Notes: generated by a model not told the origin, from the sequence alone. Counted from the stretch's first letter, positions 40,989-50,206 are shown. The stretch is DNA of 64,000 bases from Firmicutes bacterium UBA5010 (GCA_002396645.1 DGYI01000015.1:124001-188000), one strand, 5' to 3'. Numbers and translations are program-made.

Positions 40989-43076
40989 TTAGTATGCCAC
41001 AACTTTATTTTTATTATTGTTTTTAGCATTATACATGCAGGTATCCGCTATATTGATTCCATCGGAAAGGCTTAGATTCTTATCATTGAATTCGTAAACT
41101 CCTATGCTCAGTGTTGTTTTTATTGAAATATCATCATTTATGATATATTTTGCACTTTCAACAGTTCTTCTGATTCTTTGCGCAATTTTATATGCAGTTT
41201 TCATTGTAGTGTCAGGGCATATAAGTAAAAACTCATCTCCGCCGTATCTTCCTATAAAATCGGTAACTCTTATAAGCCTGCCTATTGTTTGGGTTATCAT
41301 CTTAAGAGCCTGGTCTCCGACAATATGCCCATATGTATCATTTATACCCTTAAAATCATCTATATCAATCATTAATATACAAAAGCTCTTCAATAAATTT
41401 TCAAACCTCGCTCTTTGAGAATTACCTTCTTTCAGTATTTCTCTCTTGGTTAAAAATCCTGTTAAGCTGTCATATACGGCAGCCTGTTCGATTTTTTGAT
41501 ATTGAATTGCATTTTTTAGTGCTATTGCAATATAGTTTGCTATAACTTTCAACCTATTGACGTCATCTGTATCATATGCTTTTTCTTTTAAACTCTGAAC
41601 ACTCATGACGCCTAAAATTTCATCCTGAATCATCAAAGGAAGATATATATTGGATATCGGTGTGTTCACTCCCCTTCCTTCAAATGAAATTTTATTTACA
41701 TATTTTTTATATTCTGTTCTGATATCATTTATTACAATAGGTTTTTTATTTTTTATGCAATAAGAACTAAAAGTTGAGCTGGTCTCTACCTTCATCGGAG
41801 ATTTAACATTGAGCATTCCATCCTCCATTATTGTAATTACCATTTCATCTGTATCGGAATCGTAAACGGTAATGGCAAAAAAATCTGCACTTACCAGCTT
41901 TTGTATTTCATTGCTGACTTCTGTTATCATCTTTTTTACATCCAAGGTCGAAATAATTTTCTGACCTATTGAGGAAAGAATTTCTGTTTTGTCATGAAAA
42001 ATTCTGTACAGCTTAATCTCTTTACTCAGATTATCTGAATTTGAATTTCCAATATAGCTTATCCTGTTATAGTTTTGAATTCTTTTATCCGCATTTAAAT
42101 ATAACTCAAGATAAAAAAGTGCTCCTTTATAGTCTTTTATCTTATTATAATAATCATAAAGCAAAATACTTGAGTCCTTGATTATCCTGTCAAATTTATT
42201 TTTATCGGATATTTTTACAACTGTTTCTAACAAATCGACAGCCGTATCGTTATCTCCATAGTCAAACTTGAATTTAGCCCATTCTATCATTGCCTCACAT
42301 TTTTCAAATAAATAATTGTTTTCAGAAGCAATTTCGCATGAACGATTAAACTCTGTCTCGGCCTTATCAATATCTTTCATTTTTCCGTAATAACGTCCCA
42401 AGAGCTTATATAGTTCGGAGCTAAATAAATTCACTCCTATTTTGTTATTGTTTTTAATGGCATATTCCAAAGCTTTGTATGCTGAATCAAAGTTTTCAAG
42501 GTTGATTTCGACCTCTGCTAAAGCCTTGTTATAAACCACCTTATATAAATCGCTTAAATTATCATAATCATGAGCAGTTATAATGTACTCCAAAATTTGT
42601 TTAGCATATTGGTATGATCCTGCTAAAATGTTGGTAATGCTAGTATTTAAAAGCAGTTTTGCAACCGACTCTTTATCGCCGATCTCTCTTGCAATAGCTA
42701 TAGAGGATATACCTAGCTCATTTGCCAATTCATATTGACCGTTTTGGCAGTATACGGCTATAAGGCCATTGTAAGCATATACCAATCCTTTTTTATTGTC
42801 GTTGTTCATAAAAATATCTTTAGAAATCTTATGTAATTCTATAGATTTTTTATAGTCCGAGAATTCATAGCTATGCCAGCCCAGATAACAGTACATCCAT
42901 GCCAGTGCCTCATCCAGAGCATTTTTTTCGCAAAATTCAATTACATAATCAATCAGTTCTTTTCTTGCCTTATAATCATTCCACAAGAGCCCGTCAAGCA
43001 AGTCGCAAAAAAATGATATTTCAGCTTCTTCTTCCAGAAGCTTTAATAGTTGATTTTCATATTGTTTACAATCCAT
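40989..43076 (-). CDS. TPR-GAF-GGDEF diguanylate cyclase (paralogue 1)
   Basis: A 695-residue cytoplasmic protein: helical TPR-like repeats (about 1-340), a GAF domain (about 360-520) and a GGDEF domain (about 530-695). The catalytic loop is YGGDEF and the inhibitory RVTD lies five residues upstream, so it is predicted active. There is no transmembrane segment or EAL domain. It is clearly a paralogue of the next gene, matching it across all domains (shared blocks include AYNGL, AIAREI, GVMSVQSLKEKAYD-type and YDSLTGFLTKREI). It has its own TTGACA/TATGAT promoter, and its SD sits in the loop of a hairpin (43078-43107). Confidence 0.92.
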   Translation of the reverse strand: MDCKQYENQLLKLLEEEAEISFFCDLLDGLLWNDYKARKELIDYVIEFCEKNALDEALAWMYCYLGWHSYEFSDYKKSIELHKISKDIFMNNDNKKGLVYAYNGLIAVYCQNGQYELANELGISSIAIAREIGDKESVAKLLLNTSITNILAGSYQYAKQILEYIITAHDYDNLSDLYKVVYNKALAEVEINLENFDSAYKALEYAIKNNNKIGVNLFSSELYKLLGRYYGKMKDIDKAETEFNRSCEIASENNYLFEKCEAMIEWAKFKFDYGDNDTAVDLLETVVKISDKNKFDRIIKDSSILLYDYYNKIKDYKGALFYLELYLNADKRIQNYNRISYIGNSNSDNLSKEIKLYRIFHDKTEILSSIGQKIISTLDVKKMITEVSNEIQKLVSADFFAITVYDSDTDEMVITIMEDGMLNVKSPMKVETSSTFSSYCIKNKKPIVINDIRTEYKKYVNKISFEGRGVNTPISNIYLPLMIQDEILGVMSVQSLKEKAYDTDDVNRLKVIANYIAIALKNAIQYQKIEQAAVYDSLTGFLTKREILKEGNSQRARFENLLKSFCILMIDIDDFKGINDTYGHIVGDQALKMITQTIGRLIRVTDFIGRYGGDEFLLICPDTTMKTAYKIAQRIRRTVESAKYIINDDISIKTTLSIGVYEFNDKNLSLSDGINIADTCMYNAKNNNKNKVVAY

Positions 43077-43077
43077 C

Positions 43078-43107
43078 TATAAACTCCTTTGCAAATGATT
43101 TATAGTA
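43078..43107 (-). promoter_or_regulatory. Hairpin presenting the SD of TPR-GAF-GGDEF gene 1 in its loop
   Basis: On the minus strand CTATAAA (43107-43101) and TTTATAG (43085-43079) flank a loop with AAAGGAG; the ATG follows directly. The stem is weak (7 A/T-rich bp), so its effect may be small. Confidence 0.4.
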
Positions 43108-43179
43108 TGATACAATCCTTGCATATTTTATTAAATATATATACCCAGCTTTTCTTAAATAACATAAGAAAAATATATA

Positions 43180-43208
43180 ATCATAAAAATTCATTTTTTA
43201 TCTGTCAA
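43180..43208 (-). promoter_or_regulatory. Sigma-A-type promoter of TPR-GAF-GGDEF gene 1
   Basis: On the minus strand TTGACA (43208-43203), 17-base spacer, TATGAT (43185-43180). The leader to the ATG is about 95 bases. Confidence 0.75.
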
Positions 43209-43287
43209 AGTTTATGTGTTTGCCCTCTTGTATACTAATATTATGTTTATAATATCATTTTTGTCCGATTTTGTCAAAATATGCAAT

Positions 43288-43327
43288 AAAAAAGATTTTT
43301 TATAAAGAATATAAAAAATCTTTTTTT
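43288..43327 (-). terminator. Terminator of TPR-GAF-GGDEF gene 2
   Basis: An AT-rich inverted repeat, AAAAAAGATTTTTTA (43288-43302)/TAAAAAATCTTTTTT (43313-43327), ending next to the stop codon at 43330, with T-run on the minus strand. Confidence 0.65.
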
Positions 43328-43329
43328 AT

Positions 43330-45429
43330 TCAAATATTATTAAAACACATTATCTTATTTTTACTTTTATTTTTAGCTCTGTACAATGTTAAATCTGCAA
43401 AATTCACAGCCTCTATAAAACTTAAATCATCTTTGGTAAATTCATATAATCCTATACTTATTGTGGTATTTACTGCTGTGTTTTCATCTATAAAATACTT
43501 GCTGTCTTCTATAACCTTTCTGATTCTCTCTGCCATACTGAGCGCATTTCTCTTGGTGATGTTAGGACATATCATTAAAAATTCATCTCCGCCGTATCTT
43601 CCTATATAATCCGAGGATCTGATAAGCTTACTGATATTCTGAGTTACCATTTTCATAACATTATCTCCGATAACATGTCCGTATTTATCATTTATATATT
43701 TAAAATCATCTAAATCTAACATCAATATGCAAAAGCTTTTTTGGGTTTTGCTGAATTCTTCCCTGATATTGTTTCCCTCTCTGATAATCTCACGTTTTGT
43801 TAAAAATCCCGTGAGACTGTCATATATGGCAATTTGCTCTACTCTTTTATATTCCATAGCATTTTTAAGTGCAATAGCTGCGTAGTTTCCTATTACCTTT
43901 AGAGAATTTACATCATTGCTGTCATAAGCTTTTTCTTTAAGGCTTTGCACAACCATAACCCCTATGACTTCATCATTAATAATCAAAGGGATATAAATAC
44001 CCGACATAGGAAGCTTCGTTCCTCTGTCCTCTAAATTTATACTGTTTACATATCTTTTGTATTCTTTAACAATGTTATCTAACACTATCGTTTTCTTAGT
44101 TTTGATACAATGTATGGTAAAGGCAGATGATTTTTCAAAGCTGATAGGCCCTTTAAGATCTATCTTGCCATCTGCAACTGTCCGCATAACAAATTCTTTT
44201 TTGGCTGCATCATAAGTTGCTATCCCAAAAAAGTCTGATTTCATCAATTTGTTTATTTCAGCATTTATGCTTAAAACCATATCGTTTATATCAAGATTAG
44301 ATATGATTTTCTCTCCGATAGAATATAATATTTCTGTTTTGTCGTACAACAGCTTATACAGCTTTAGCTCCTTTTCGCTGTGGTCAACGTTCAGTTTAGC
44401 TACGAGCTTCATATTGTTATTATTATGTATATCATTGTCTGCATTCATGTAAATTTCGAGATTAATCAATGCCAGCTCATGTTTATGATTTTCTTTATAA
44501 TATTCATATAATAAAATACTTGCGTTCTTTATTATCCTATTAAGATTTAACTGTGTAGCACTTTCTATAACTTCATTCAAGTATTCTACTGCGGATGAAG
44601 CCTGTCCCAAAGCAAATTTCAGCTTAGAAAGCTGTATTAAAACTTCACAGTAATCATAAGTATTTTTATAATTTTTAGCTGATTTGCATGAGTGTATAAA
44701 TTCATTCTCCGCCTTTTGTATCTCGCCGTTCTTTACGCTGATCATGCCTGAAATTTTATAAATCTCGGATGTGAAAATGTTTTCATCGTTGGTTCCGTCC
44801 AACTCTAATGCATTTTTAATATATTCTGACGCTTTGAGGGTATCTCCTATATACAGCTCGACTTCTGCCTTTGCTTTTAGGAATACAATTCTGTTTATAA
44901 GATCAAATTCTTTATAGTCATAATTAAGCTCAACATAATCTAAAATCTCTTTTGCAGCTTCGTATGATTGACTGTAAATATTAGTTATGCTTATATTTAC
45001 AAGCATTGTCACGAGTATCTGCTGAGCTTGTATTTCTCTTGCAATTGTTATTCCTCTTAAACCCATCTCATTAGACAATTCATACATTCCGCTTTTGCAG
45101 TATACCAATGATAAACCGTTGTAAGCATAACACAGACCCAATTTATTATCGCGCTTTTCAAATATATCTTTTATGTCGTTGAACAGTTCTAAAGCATAGC
45201 TAAACATAGATATATCAATGTTATGCCATGCCAAATAATAATACATCCATGCCTTTGATTCATCTAAGTCATGTTCTTCACAAAATCTTACAACTAAATC
45301 AATAATTTGTTTGCATTCTTGAGTATCGTTTATTATCTTACTTTTAATAATATCACAAAAATAAGATATGTTTTTTTCATCTTCTAAAAGCCTGTCTAAC
45401 TGCGATTCATACATTGAGTTTACACTCAT
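43330..45429 (-). CDS. TPR-GAF-GGDEF diguanylate cyclase (paralogue 2)
   Basis: A 699-residue protein with the same plan as its neighbour: TPR-like helical repeats (about 1-340), GAF (about 365-525) and GGDEF (about 535-699). YGGDEF and an RSSD inhibitory site are intact. The pair is best read as a tandem duplication with divergence concentrated in the TPR part. A perfect TTGACA/TATAAT promoter and a leader hairpin (AACAGCT/AGCTGTT, 45467-45502) precede it. The ATG at 45429, 8 bases after GGGGG, is preferred over the slightly longer frame to 45447. Confidence 0.92.
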   Translation of the reverse strand: MSVNSMYESQLDRLLEDEKNISYFCDIIKSKIINDTQECKQIIDLVVRFCEEHDLDESKAWMYYYLAWHNIDISMFSYALELFNDIKDIFEKRDNKLGLCYAYNGLSLVYCKSGMYELSNEMGLRGITIAREIQAQQILVTMLVNISITNIYSQSYEAAKEILDYVELNYDYKEFDLINRIVFLKAKAEVELYIGDTLKASEYIKNALELDGTNDENIFTSEIYKISGMISVKNGEIQKAENEFIHSCKSAKNYKNTYDYCEVLIQLSKLKFALGQASSAVEYLNEVIESATQLNLNRIIKNASILLYEYYKENHKHELALINLEIYMNADNDIHNNNNMKLVAKLNVDHSEKELKLYKLLYDKTEILYSIGEKIISNLDINDMVLSINAEINKLMKSDFFGIATYDAAKKEFVMRTVADGKIDLKGPISFEKSSAFTIHCIKTKKTIVLDNIVKEYKRYVNSINLEDRGTKLPMSGIYIPLIINDEVIGVMVVQSLKEKAYDSNDVNSLKVIGNYAAIALKNAMEYKRVEQIAIYDSLTGFLTKREIIREGNNIREEFSKTQKSFCILMLDLDDFKYINDKYGHVIGDNVMKMVTQNISKLIRSSDYIGRYGGDEFLMICPNITKRNALSMAERIRKVIEDSKYFIDENTAVNTTISIGLYEFTKDDLSFIEAVNFADLTLYRAKNKSKNKIMCFNNI

Positions 45430-45511
45430 ATCATTTGACCCCCGCAAAACTTAAAAATACATGTGTAACAGCTCTTGGCAAGTGTGCCGTTTCAAAGCTG
45501 TTAACTGTATA

Positions 45512-45540
45512 ATTATATCATCTTTTATAATGTTTGTCAA
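45512..45540 (-). promoter_or_regulatory. Consensus sigma-A promoter of TPR-GAF-GGDEF gene 2
   Basis: On the minus strand TTGACA (45540-45535), 17-base spacer, TATAAT (45517-45512): a perfect match to the consensus. A nested leader hairpin (AACAGCT...GGCA-TGCC...AGCTGTT, 45467-45502) lies downstream. Confidence 0.88.
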
Positions 45541-45567
45541 AGATACTTGATGTAAAATTCAGATTTA

Positions 45568-45616
45568 AAAGCTACCCTGAAATCGCACAATTTTCCGGCT
45601 TTTTCAAGATAGCTTT
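45568..45616 (-). terminator. Terminator of the haem operon
   Basis: AAAGCTACCCTGAAA (45568-45582) pairs with TTTCAAGATAGCTTT (45602-45616) through 15 bp including wobbles; on the minus strand TTTTAAAT follows. Confidence 0.65.
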
Positions 45617-45673
45617 ATTATCTTTTTAATCATATGTTTTTTTTATTATAAATCTGTATGATTGTGTATATTT

Positions 45674-46879
45674 TCATATCATATCATACAGAGCTCTTGA
45701 AATACTGTTGCCCCAAAATACACCTTTAGTTGTCAATCTATATCCTTCATTATGATGATATATATATTCCTCATCTAAAAGTTTTTGAACAAATTCTGTA
45801 TATTGGATTTCATCGTTATATAAGGATTCATTTGCAGGGAGCTTAAGGGTTTGTATATCTCCCTTAAATATTGTTATATCTTTATATTCGGGCACGAATA
45901 GCATTCCTTGTCTTGTAGAGAAATTTTCAATACTTTCAGCATATTTATCAATAGATATTTCATTCATCATCATAAGATCGTTCATAGACCCGCCTGCTCC
46001 TGCGCCAAGTGCTAAAGTATCCGCACCCTGATGACGATTCATTATATATTTATATTTATCGTTCTTAACCATTTTAGTCAATTCCAGAAATTCATACCCT
46101 GCTTTTTTCATTTTTTCTGCTATGAAAAAAAACATTTCCTCATCATTGGCTAAATTTTGTGCTTCATTAATTTCCGTTTCCTTCATATTAATAAGCGAAT
46201 ACATTGAAAATCCGTCTAAATCCAACTCACAAATTTTATTTAAGTCATCTTCTAAATCTCTTATGCTTTGTCCTGAATAGTTATATATCAAATCCATACT
46301 TACAGTAAATTTTTTACTGTTTTTTAACTGCTGCAATTTTCTGTATACATATTCTCCCGAACCGATTCTGTTCATTTGCTTTCTTCCGGAATCATTGAAG
46401 GTTTGAATTCCGACCGAAAATCTTGTAACACCGCTTTCGCCGAGTATTTCAATTTTTTCATCTGTAAGCTCAGTCACTGTCGTTTCAATTGTAACCTCAA
46501 CATCTTTTGTAAAATTCAAGTTTTTAAATAAAGATTGTAAAATACATTTGAGTTCATCCGATGTCAGTGTGGTTGGAGTGCCTCCTCCAAAATATACGGC
46601 ATCAAATACAGAATTTTTTACATATGAAAGTTTTGCGTAATTTTCTATTTCCCGAATTATAAGCTTGTAATAATTATCCGAAGGCTTTTGCAGACTTCTT
46701 CTCATGTTGCAAAAAGAACATATTTTATTACAAAAAGGAACATGGATATATATAGTTGAATTATCCTTGTCCGATTCTTCTGTTGATGACAGATAATTTT
46801 GCACATTTCTCGGCCCCATGACATATTTTTTGCCTGATGCCATAGCACTGTGATGAGTTTTTATTCTTGCACTGAACAT
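45674..46879 (-). CDS. hmuW: Radical SAM enzyme, HemW-like/ChuW-HutW-HmuW type, probable anaerobic haem degradation
   Basis: A 401-residue radical SAM protein. The cluster motif is C50-x3-C54-x2-C57 in VPFCNKICSFCNMRR, followed by YFGGGTPTTL (about 90-99) and the FSVGIQTFND block (about 155-164), all typical of the coproporphyrinogen oxidase-like group. ChuW/HutW/HmuW members open the haem ring without oxygen to give anaerobilin-type products and iron. The context fits: it is the last gene of an operon with a haem-type ABC importer and a flavodoxin, as in the Fusobacterium hmu locus. It overlaps the flavodoxin gene by 19 bases. HemW (a haem chaperone) is the main alternative. Confidence 0.82.
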   Translation of the reverse strand: MFSARIKTHHSAMASGKKYVMGPRNVQNYLSSTEESDKDNSTIYIHVPFCNKICSFCNMRRSLQKPSDNYYKLIIREIENYAKLSYVKNSVFDAVYFGGGTPTTLTSDELKCILQSLFKNLNFTKDVEVTIETTVTELTDEKIEILGESGVTRFSVGIQTFNDSGRKQMNRIGSGEYVYRKLQQLKNSKKFTVSMDLIYNYSGQSIRDLEDDLNKICELDLDGFSMYSLINMKETEINEAQNLANDEEMFFFIAEKMKKAGYEFLELTKMVKNDKYKYIMNRHQGADTLALGAGAGGSMNDLMMMNEISIDKYAESIENFSTRQGMLFVPEYKDITIFKGDIQTLKLPANESLYNDEIQYTEFVQKLLDEEYIYHHNEGYRLTTKGVFWGNSISRALYDMI

Positions 46880-47385
46880 GTTGCCTGCAGCCTTTCGTTA
46901 AACAGCTCTCCTGCCATTGCGATATCCGCTTTTGAAGGATGATTCTTTGCGATCTCATATCTTCTTAATTTTTCAGGAGTAATGGCATGTGGATTGCCTT
47001 CAGGAAATTTTTTAAATTGTTCTATAATTTTTTCGGACAATTTTCCTTGACAAATAAATTTAGCTAAAATTTTATTGTTTTCTGACACAAGTGCCTCTCC
47101 GTTTTTCAATGAATTATAAGCATGGTCTGAATCGGACCAGAATCCTAATGTAGCAAAAATTCCCACAGTTTTGTTATTTAAAGTTTTCATGAATTCTGCA
47201 GCTTCTGTATTAGGTCCGCCTTTGTCTACCCAATATCCTACTATTACAACATCATATTCATCTGTATTTTCAACTTCTTTAATGGATTTTATGTCTTTTT
47301 GTACATTTTCTAAACTATCAAAAATGCCTTCTGCCAATTTTTTCGTATTGCCTGTTAAACTTGAATAAGTAACTAAAATTTTCAT
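46861..47385 (-). CDS. hmuF: Flavodoxin, probable electron donor for the haem-degrading radical SAM enzyme
   Basis: A 174-residue flavodoxin-fold protein with the FMN phosphate-binding loop YSSLTGNTKKLA (about 7-18) and FATLGFWSDSDHAY-type second and third FMN loops (about 77-90). Flavodoxins reduce the radical SAM cluster, and HmuF-type flavodoxins in haem operons also bind or reduce haem products. The start overlaps the ATPase stop (ATGA) and the end overlaps the radical SAM gene, so it is tightly coupled. The C-terminal 40 residues are longer than in minimal flavodoxins and may contact the partner. Confidence 0.82.
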   Translation of the reverse strand: MKILVTYSSLTGNTKKLAEGIFDSLENVQKDIKSIKEVENTDEYDVVIVGYWVDKGGPNTEAAEFMKTLNNKTVGIFATLGFWSDSDHAYNSLKNGEALVSENNKILAKFICQGKLSEKIIEQFKKFPEGNPHAITPEKLRRYEIAKNHPSKADIAMAGELFNERLQATCSVQE

Positions 47386-48170
47386 ACACTGTTTTCCTTC
47401 CTTATTTGAATCGGTATAATATATTTACAATGATTTATAGGGCAATATCTTATTACCACATCTATACCGTAAATTTCATTTAATATTTCTTTTGTTATTC
47501 CGTTTTCCGTGTCGCCTGAATATCTGATTTTACCTGATTTCATTATTAAAAGCTTGTCGCTGTATTGCATCGCCTGATTAATATCGTGCAGCACCATAAC
47601 AATTGTTATTCCGTACTTTCGGTTTAGCTCTTTTACTAAGTTCAATACTTCCATCTGATAGGAAATATCTAAATAAGTAGTGGGCTCATCAAGAAAAAGT
47701 AAATTTGTTTTTTGTGCAAGTGCCATAGCTATCCATGTTCTTTGACGCTCACCGCCTGAAAGGGCATTTACATATTTATCTTTAAGATGATATATATTTG
47801 TAGACTTCATAGCCCAATCTATATATTCCTGATCATCTTCATTTTTATTTTTCCAAAAAGATTGATGCGGAACACGTCCATAGCTTACTAAATTCTCTAC
47901 AGTCAAGTCACCGGGCGCAATGTTGTGTTGATGAACAACGGATAATCTTTTGGCGATTTCCTTTTGCTTCATTTGTGCAATAGAACTTCCGTCTATGAAA
48001 ATTTCTCCCTTGCTGGGGGAAAATTGTCTGACAAATAAATTTAATAATGTGGATTTACCAGAGCCGTTCGGACCTAAAATCGTTGTGATTTTTCCCTCTT
48101 CAAGGCTTATATTCAAGTCCTGAAAAAAATCATATTCCCCGTAAGAAAAACTTAAATTTTTAGCTTCCAT
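47382..48170 (-). CDS. hmuV: Haem/iron-siderophore ABC transporter ATPase
   Basis: A 262-residue ABC ATPase of the FecE/HmuV class: Walker A GPNGSGKST (about 34-42), signature ALSGGERQR (about 137-145), Walker B LLFLDEPTTYLD (about 157-168) and the switch His in MVLHDINQAM. It energises uptake with the permease encoded upstream. A GGGAGGAAAA site precedes the ATG. The gene overlaps its neighbours by 11 and 4 bases. Substrate could be haem, cobalamin or a siderophore; haem is favoured by the two downstream genes. Confidence 0.88.
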   Translation of the reverse strand: MEAKNLSFSYGEYDFFQDLNISLEEGKITTILGPNGSGKSTLLNLFVRQFSPSKGEIFIDGSSIAQMKQKEIAKRLSVVHQHNIAPGDLTVENLVSYGRVPHQSFWKNKNEDDQEYIDWAMKSTNIYHLKDKYVNALSGGERQRTWIAMALAQKTNLLFLDEPTTYLDISYQMEVLNLVKELNRKYGITIVMVLHDINQAMQYSDKLLIMKSGKIRYSGDTENGITKEILNEIYGIDVVIRYCPINHCKYIIPIQIRKENSV

Positions 48171-49164
48171 AGCTTTTTCCTCCCTTTCTAAGAAGATATA
48201 AGAAGAACGGTCCTCCCAAAACAGACATCACTATTCCTACAGGAATCTCATAAGGTGCGGTAATTGTACGCCCTAATGTATCTGCCAGCATTAAAACACT
48301 CGATCCTAAAAGTGCTGAAAACGGAATCAAATATTTGTGATTTGAGCCTATCAAAAGCCTTGCTATGTGAGGAACCATGAGACCAACAAAGCTGATAACC
48401 CCTACAAACGAGGTTGCCATTCCTGCCAAAAATACTCCTGCGGCAGAAATCAGCAATCTTTGTTTGTTAGGATTAAATCCGAGACTTTTTGCAGTTTTGT
48501 CTCCTAAGGCCAAAATATTGCAGTTTTTATGCAAAAACATTGCAAGTATAAGACCTAAAACAGAATATATAATGCATAATTTTACTTGGGACCAGCTTTT
48601 TCCGCTCAAGCTTCCGTTCATCCAGCTTAAAACTCCGGCAAGCTTGTCTGAGTTTAATATATTCATCATGCCTACAAAAGCACCCAGAATTGAATTAACC
48701 GCGATACCTGCCAGAATAATCCTTATAGCATTTATACCGTTTTTCCATGCCATAAAGTAAACCATCGCACAGGCAATTAATCCGCCTATAAAGCCTACAA
48801 TAGGAATTAAATATGCCGCACCCGGCATATAAAGCATCAGAAAAACAACCATTACGCTTGCTCCTGATGATATGCCCGTAACTCCCGGATCTGCCATAGG
48901 ATTTTGCATAACAGACTGCAAAAGTATCCCTGAAACTGATAAGCTCGCTCCGATGAATACGGACATCACAACTCTTGGCAATCTGATATCTCTTATAATT
49001 CCCAAATATCTATTTTCAATATTTGCTATACTTAAAAACACATCTTTGATAGGAATATTCACGCTTCCTACCGCAACTGATATAATAAAAGTTAATGCAA
49101 GTACAATTATGACACTTACGAATAAAATAACACGTTTTTTATTTTCAGCTTTATTCTTTACCAT
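48160..49164 (-). CDS. hmuU: FecCD-family ABC permease, haem/siderophore type
   Basis: A 334-residue permease with about ten membrane helices, having RLPRVVMSVFIGASLSVSG (about 60-78), MQNPMADPGVTGISSGAS (about 85-102) and VGLMVPHIARLLIGSNHKYLIP (landmark, about 258-280), all signatures of the BtuCD/FecCD family. The frame is open to 49215; the ATG at 49164 follows GGAAG and overlaps the lipoprotein gene by 14 bases, the better choice. It ends in a short basic tail. Confidence 0.88.
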   Translation of the reverse strand: MVKNKAENKKRVILFVSVIIVLALTFIISVAVGSVNIPIKDVFLSIANIENRYLGIIRDIRLPRVVMSVFIGASLSVSGILLQSVMQNPMADPGVTGISSGASVMVVFLMLYMPGAAYLIPIVGFIGGLIACAMVYFMAWKNGINAIRIILAGIAVNSILGAFVGMMNILNSDKLAGVLSWMNGSLSGKSWSQVKLCIIYSVLGLILAMFLHKNCNILALGDKTAKSLGFNPNKQRLLISAAGVFLAGMATSFVGVISFVGLMVPHIARLLIGSNHKYLIPFSALLGSSVLMLADTLGRTITAPYEIPVGIVMSVLGGPFFLYLLRKGGKSYGS

Positions 49165-50125
49165 AGAATATTTCTTCCAACTTTTCCATGGCATCCGGAG
49201 CAAATAAGTTCGCACTCATTCCAAAATATTTTGAATCTAATGCAATAACCTTATCATTTTTAACCGCATCGAAATTATCCCATACAGGATTTTCTGAAAA
49301 TTCCTTTTCGAATGCAGCTTTGCTTTCTTCAGGGTTAGCATGTGTCATTAACAATATGTAATCAGGGTTTTTACTTGCAAGATATTCTATATCCACCGGA
49401 ATAAATCCACTCTGTGCATCTTCAATTATATTTATAGCACCGGCTCTTTTTACCAGGTCCCCGACGTATGCTTTTTCGGTTACTACTTGGAAACTGCCTG
49501 ATACTCCGAAAATAATCATTACAGTGCTCGCATCTTCGTCACTTTTATTTTCAGATACTTTATTAACTCTATCTTCAATTTCTTTTACCAATTGATCGGC
49601 TTTATCTTTGACATTGGTTTTCTCTCCTATAAGCTTAATGCTTTCCAGTAATCCTTCATAGCTGTTTAGATTAACAAATTCGGATTCTATATTGATTGCA
49701 TCAAAATTATCTTTTAAAGTTGCTTGCAGTGTCACAACAGAAAAAACAATTGTCGGATCAAGAGATTTTATAATTTCCATATCAGGTGACATAGGGTTGC
49801 CTACTTTTGTAGCATCTTTTACTGACTCCGGCAGTTCATAACTTGATGTAGGAATTCCTACCATATTAACTCCCAAAGCATCCAAAATCTCAACAATTGC
49901 AACAGATGTAGCAACAACTCTGTTTTCAGGATTTTCATTTTCAGAAGAATCATCTCCCTGAGAAGAGTTATCTTCTTTATTATTCTGCTCTGAATTATTA
50001 TCTTCAGAATTTCCTTTATCAGGAGCTTGTGTGATATTTGACGGTTCTGCAGGATTTTTATCCGAGCATGCCGTAACAGACATTAATAAAACAAAAGACA
50101 TTAAGATTAAAAACAATTTTTTCAT
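49151..50125 (-). CDS. hmuT: Haem/iron-complex substrate-binding lipoprotein
   Basis: A 324-residue lipoprotein with lipobox SVTAC (Cys20), a low-complexity Asn/Glu/Ser/Asp linker (about 25-65) and a class III (BtuF/FhuD-like) binding fold with a central long helix. Landmarks are RVVATSVAIVEILDALG (about 67-83), KVGNPMSPDMEIIKSLDPT (about 105-123) and the C-terminal KNDKVIALDS. It captures haem or a related ligand at the cell surface and delivers it to HmuU. It is the first gene of the five-gene operon; promoter and operator-like palindromes are just upstream. Confidence 0.85.
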   Translation of the reverse strand: MKKLFLILMSFVLLMSVTACSDKNPAEPSNITQAPDKGNSEDNNSEQNNKEDNSSQGDDSSENENPENRVVATSVAIVEILDALGVNMVGIPTSSYELPESVKDATKVGNPMSPDMEIIKSLDPTIVFSVVTLQATLKDNFDAINIESEFVNLNSYEGLLESIKLIGEKTNVKDKADQLVKEIEDRVNKVSENKSDEDASTVMIIFGVSGSFQVVTEKAYVGDLVKRAGAINIIEDAQSGFIPVDIEYLASKNPDYILLMTHANPEESKAAFEKEFSENPVWDNFDAVKNDKVIALDSKYFGMSANLFAPDAMEKLEEIFYGKE

Positions 50126-50153
50126 AAAGATCTCCTATAATTTTATATATTTT

Positions 50154-50206
50154 GGTTAGCATACGCTAACCATAGTGAGTTTACCATTGCTAACTATAAA
50201 AGTCAA
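50154..50206 (-). promoter_or_regulatory. Promoter and operator of the haem operon
   Basis: On the minus strand TTGACT (50206-50201), 17-base spacer, TAAACT (50183-50178). A perfect palindrome GGTTAGC-N4-GCTAACC (50154-50171) lies at the expected transcript start, and a related half-degenerate site (50179-50194, containing GTTAGC) lies in the spacer. The arrangement is that of a repressor site. DtxR/IdeR boxes share GGTTAGC-like halves but lack this 4-base gap, so the repressor is not identified. Confidence 0.65.

Noticed and set aside
45674..46879. Annotation of the radical SAM gene as oxygen-independent coproporphyrinogen III oxidase (HemN)
   Set aside because: The CX3CX2C motif is shared, but HemN has additional N-terminal features and would sit with haem synthesis genes; the operon here is for haem uptake.
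50154..50171. Palindrome as a standard DtxR/IdeR or Fur box
   Set aside because: The half-site is similar to DtxR boxes, but the 4-base gap and length do not fit either consensus.
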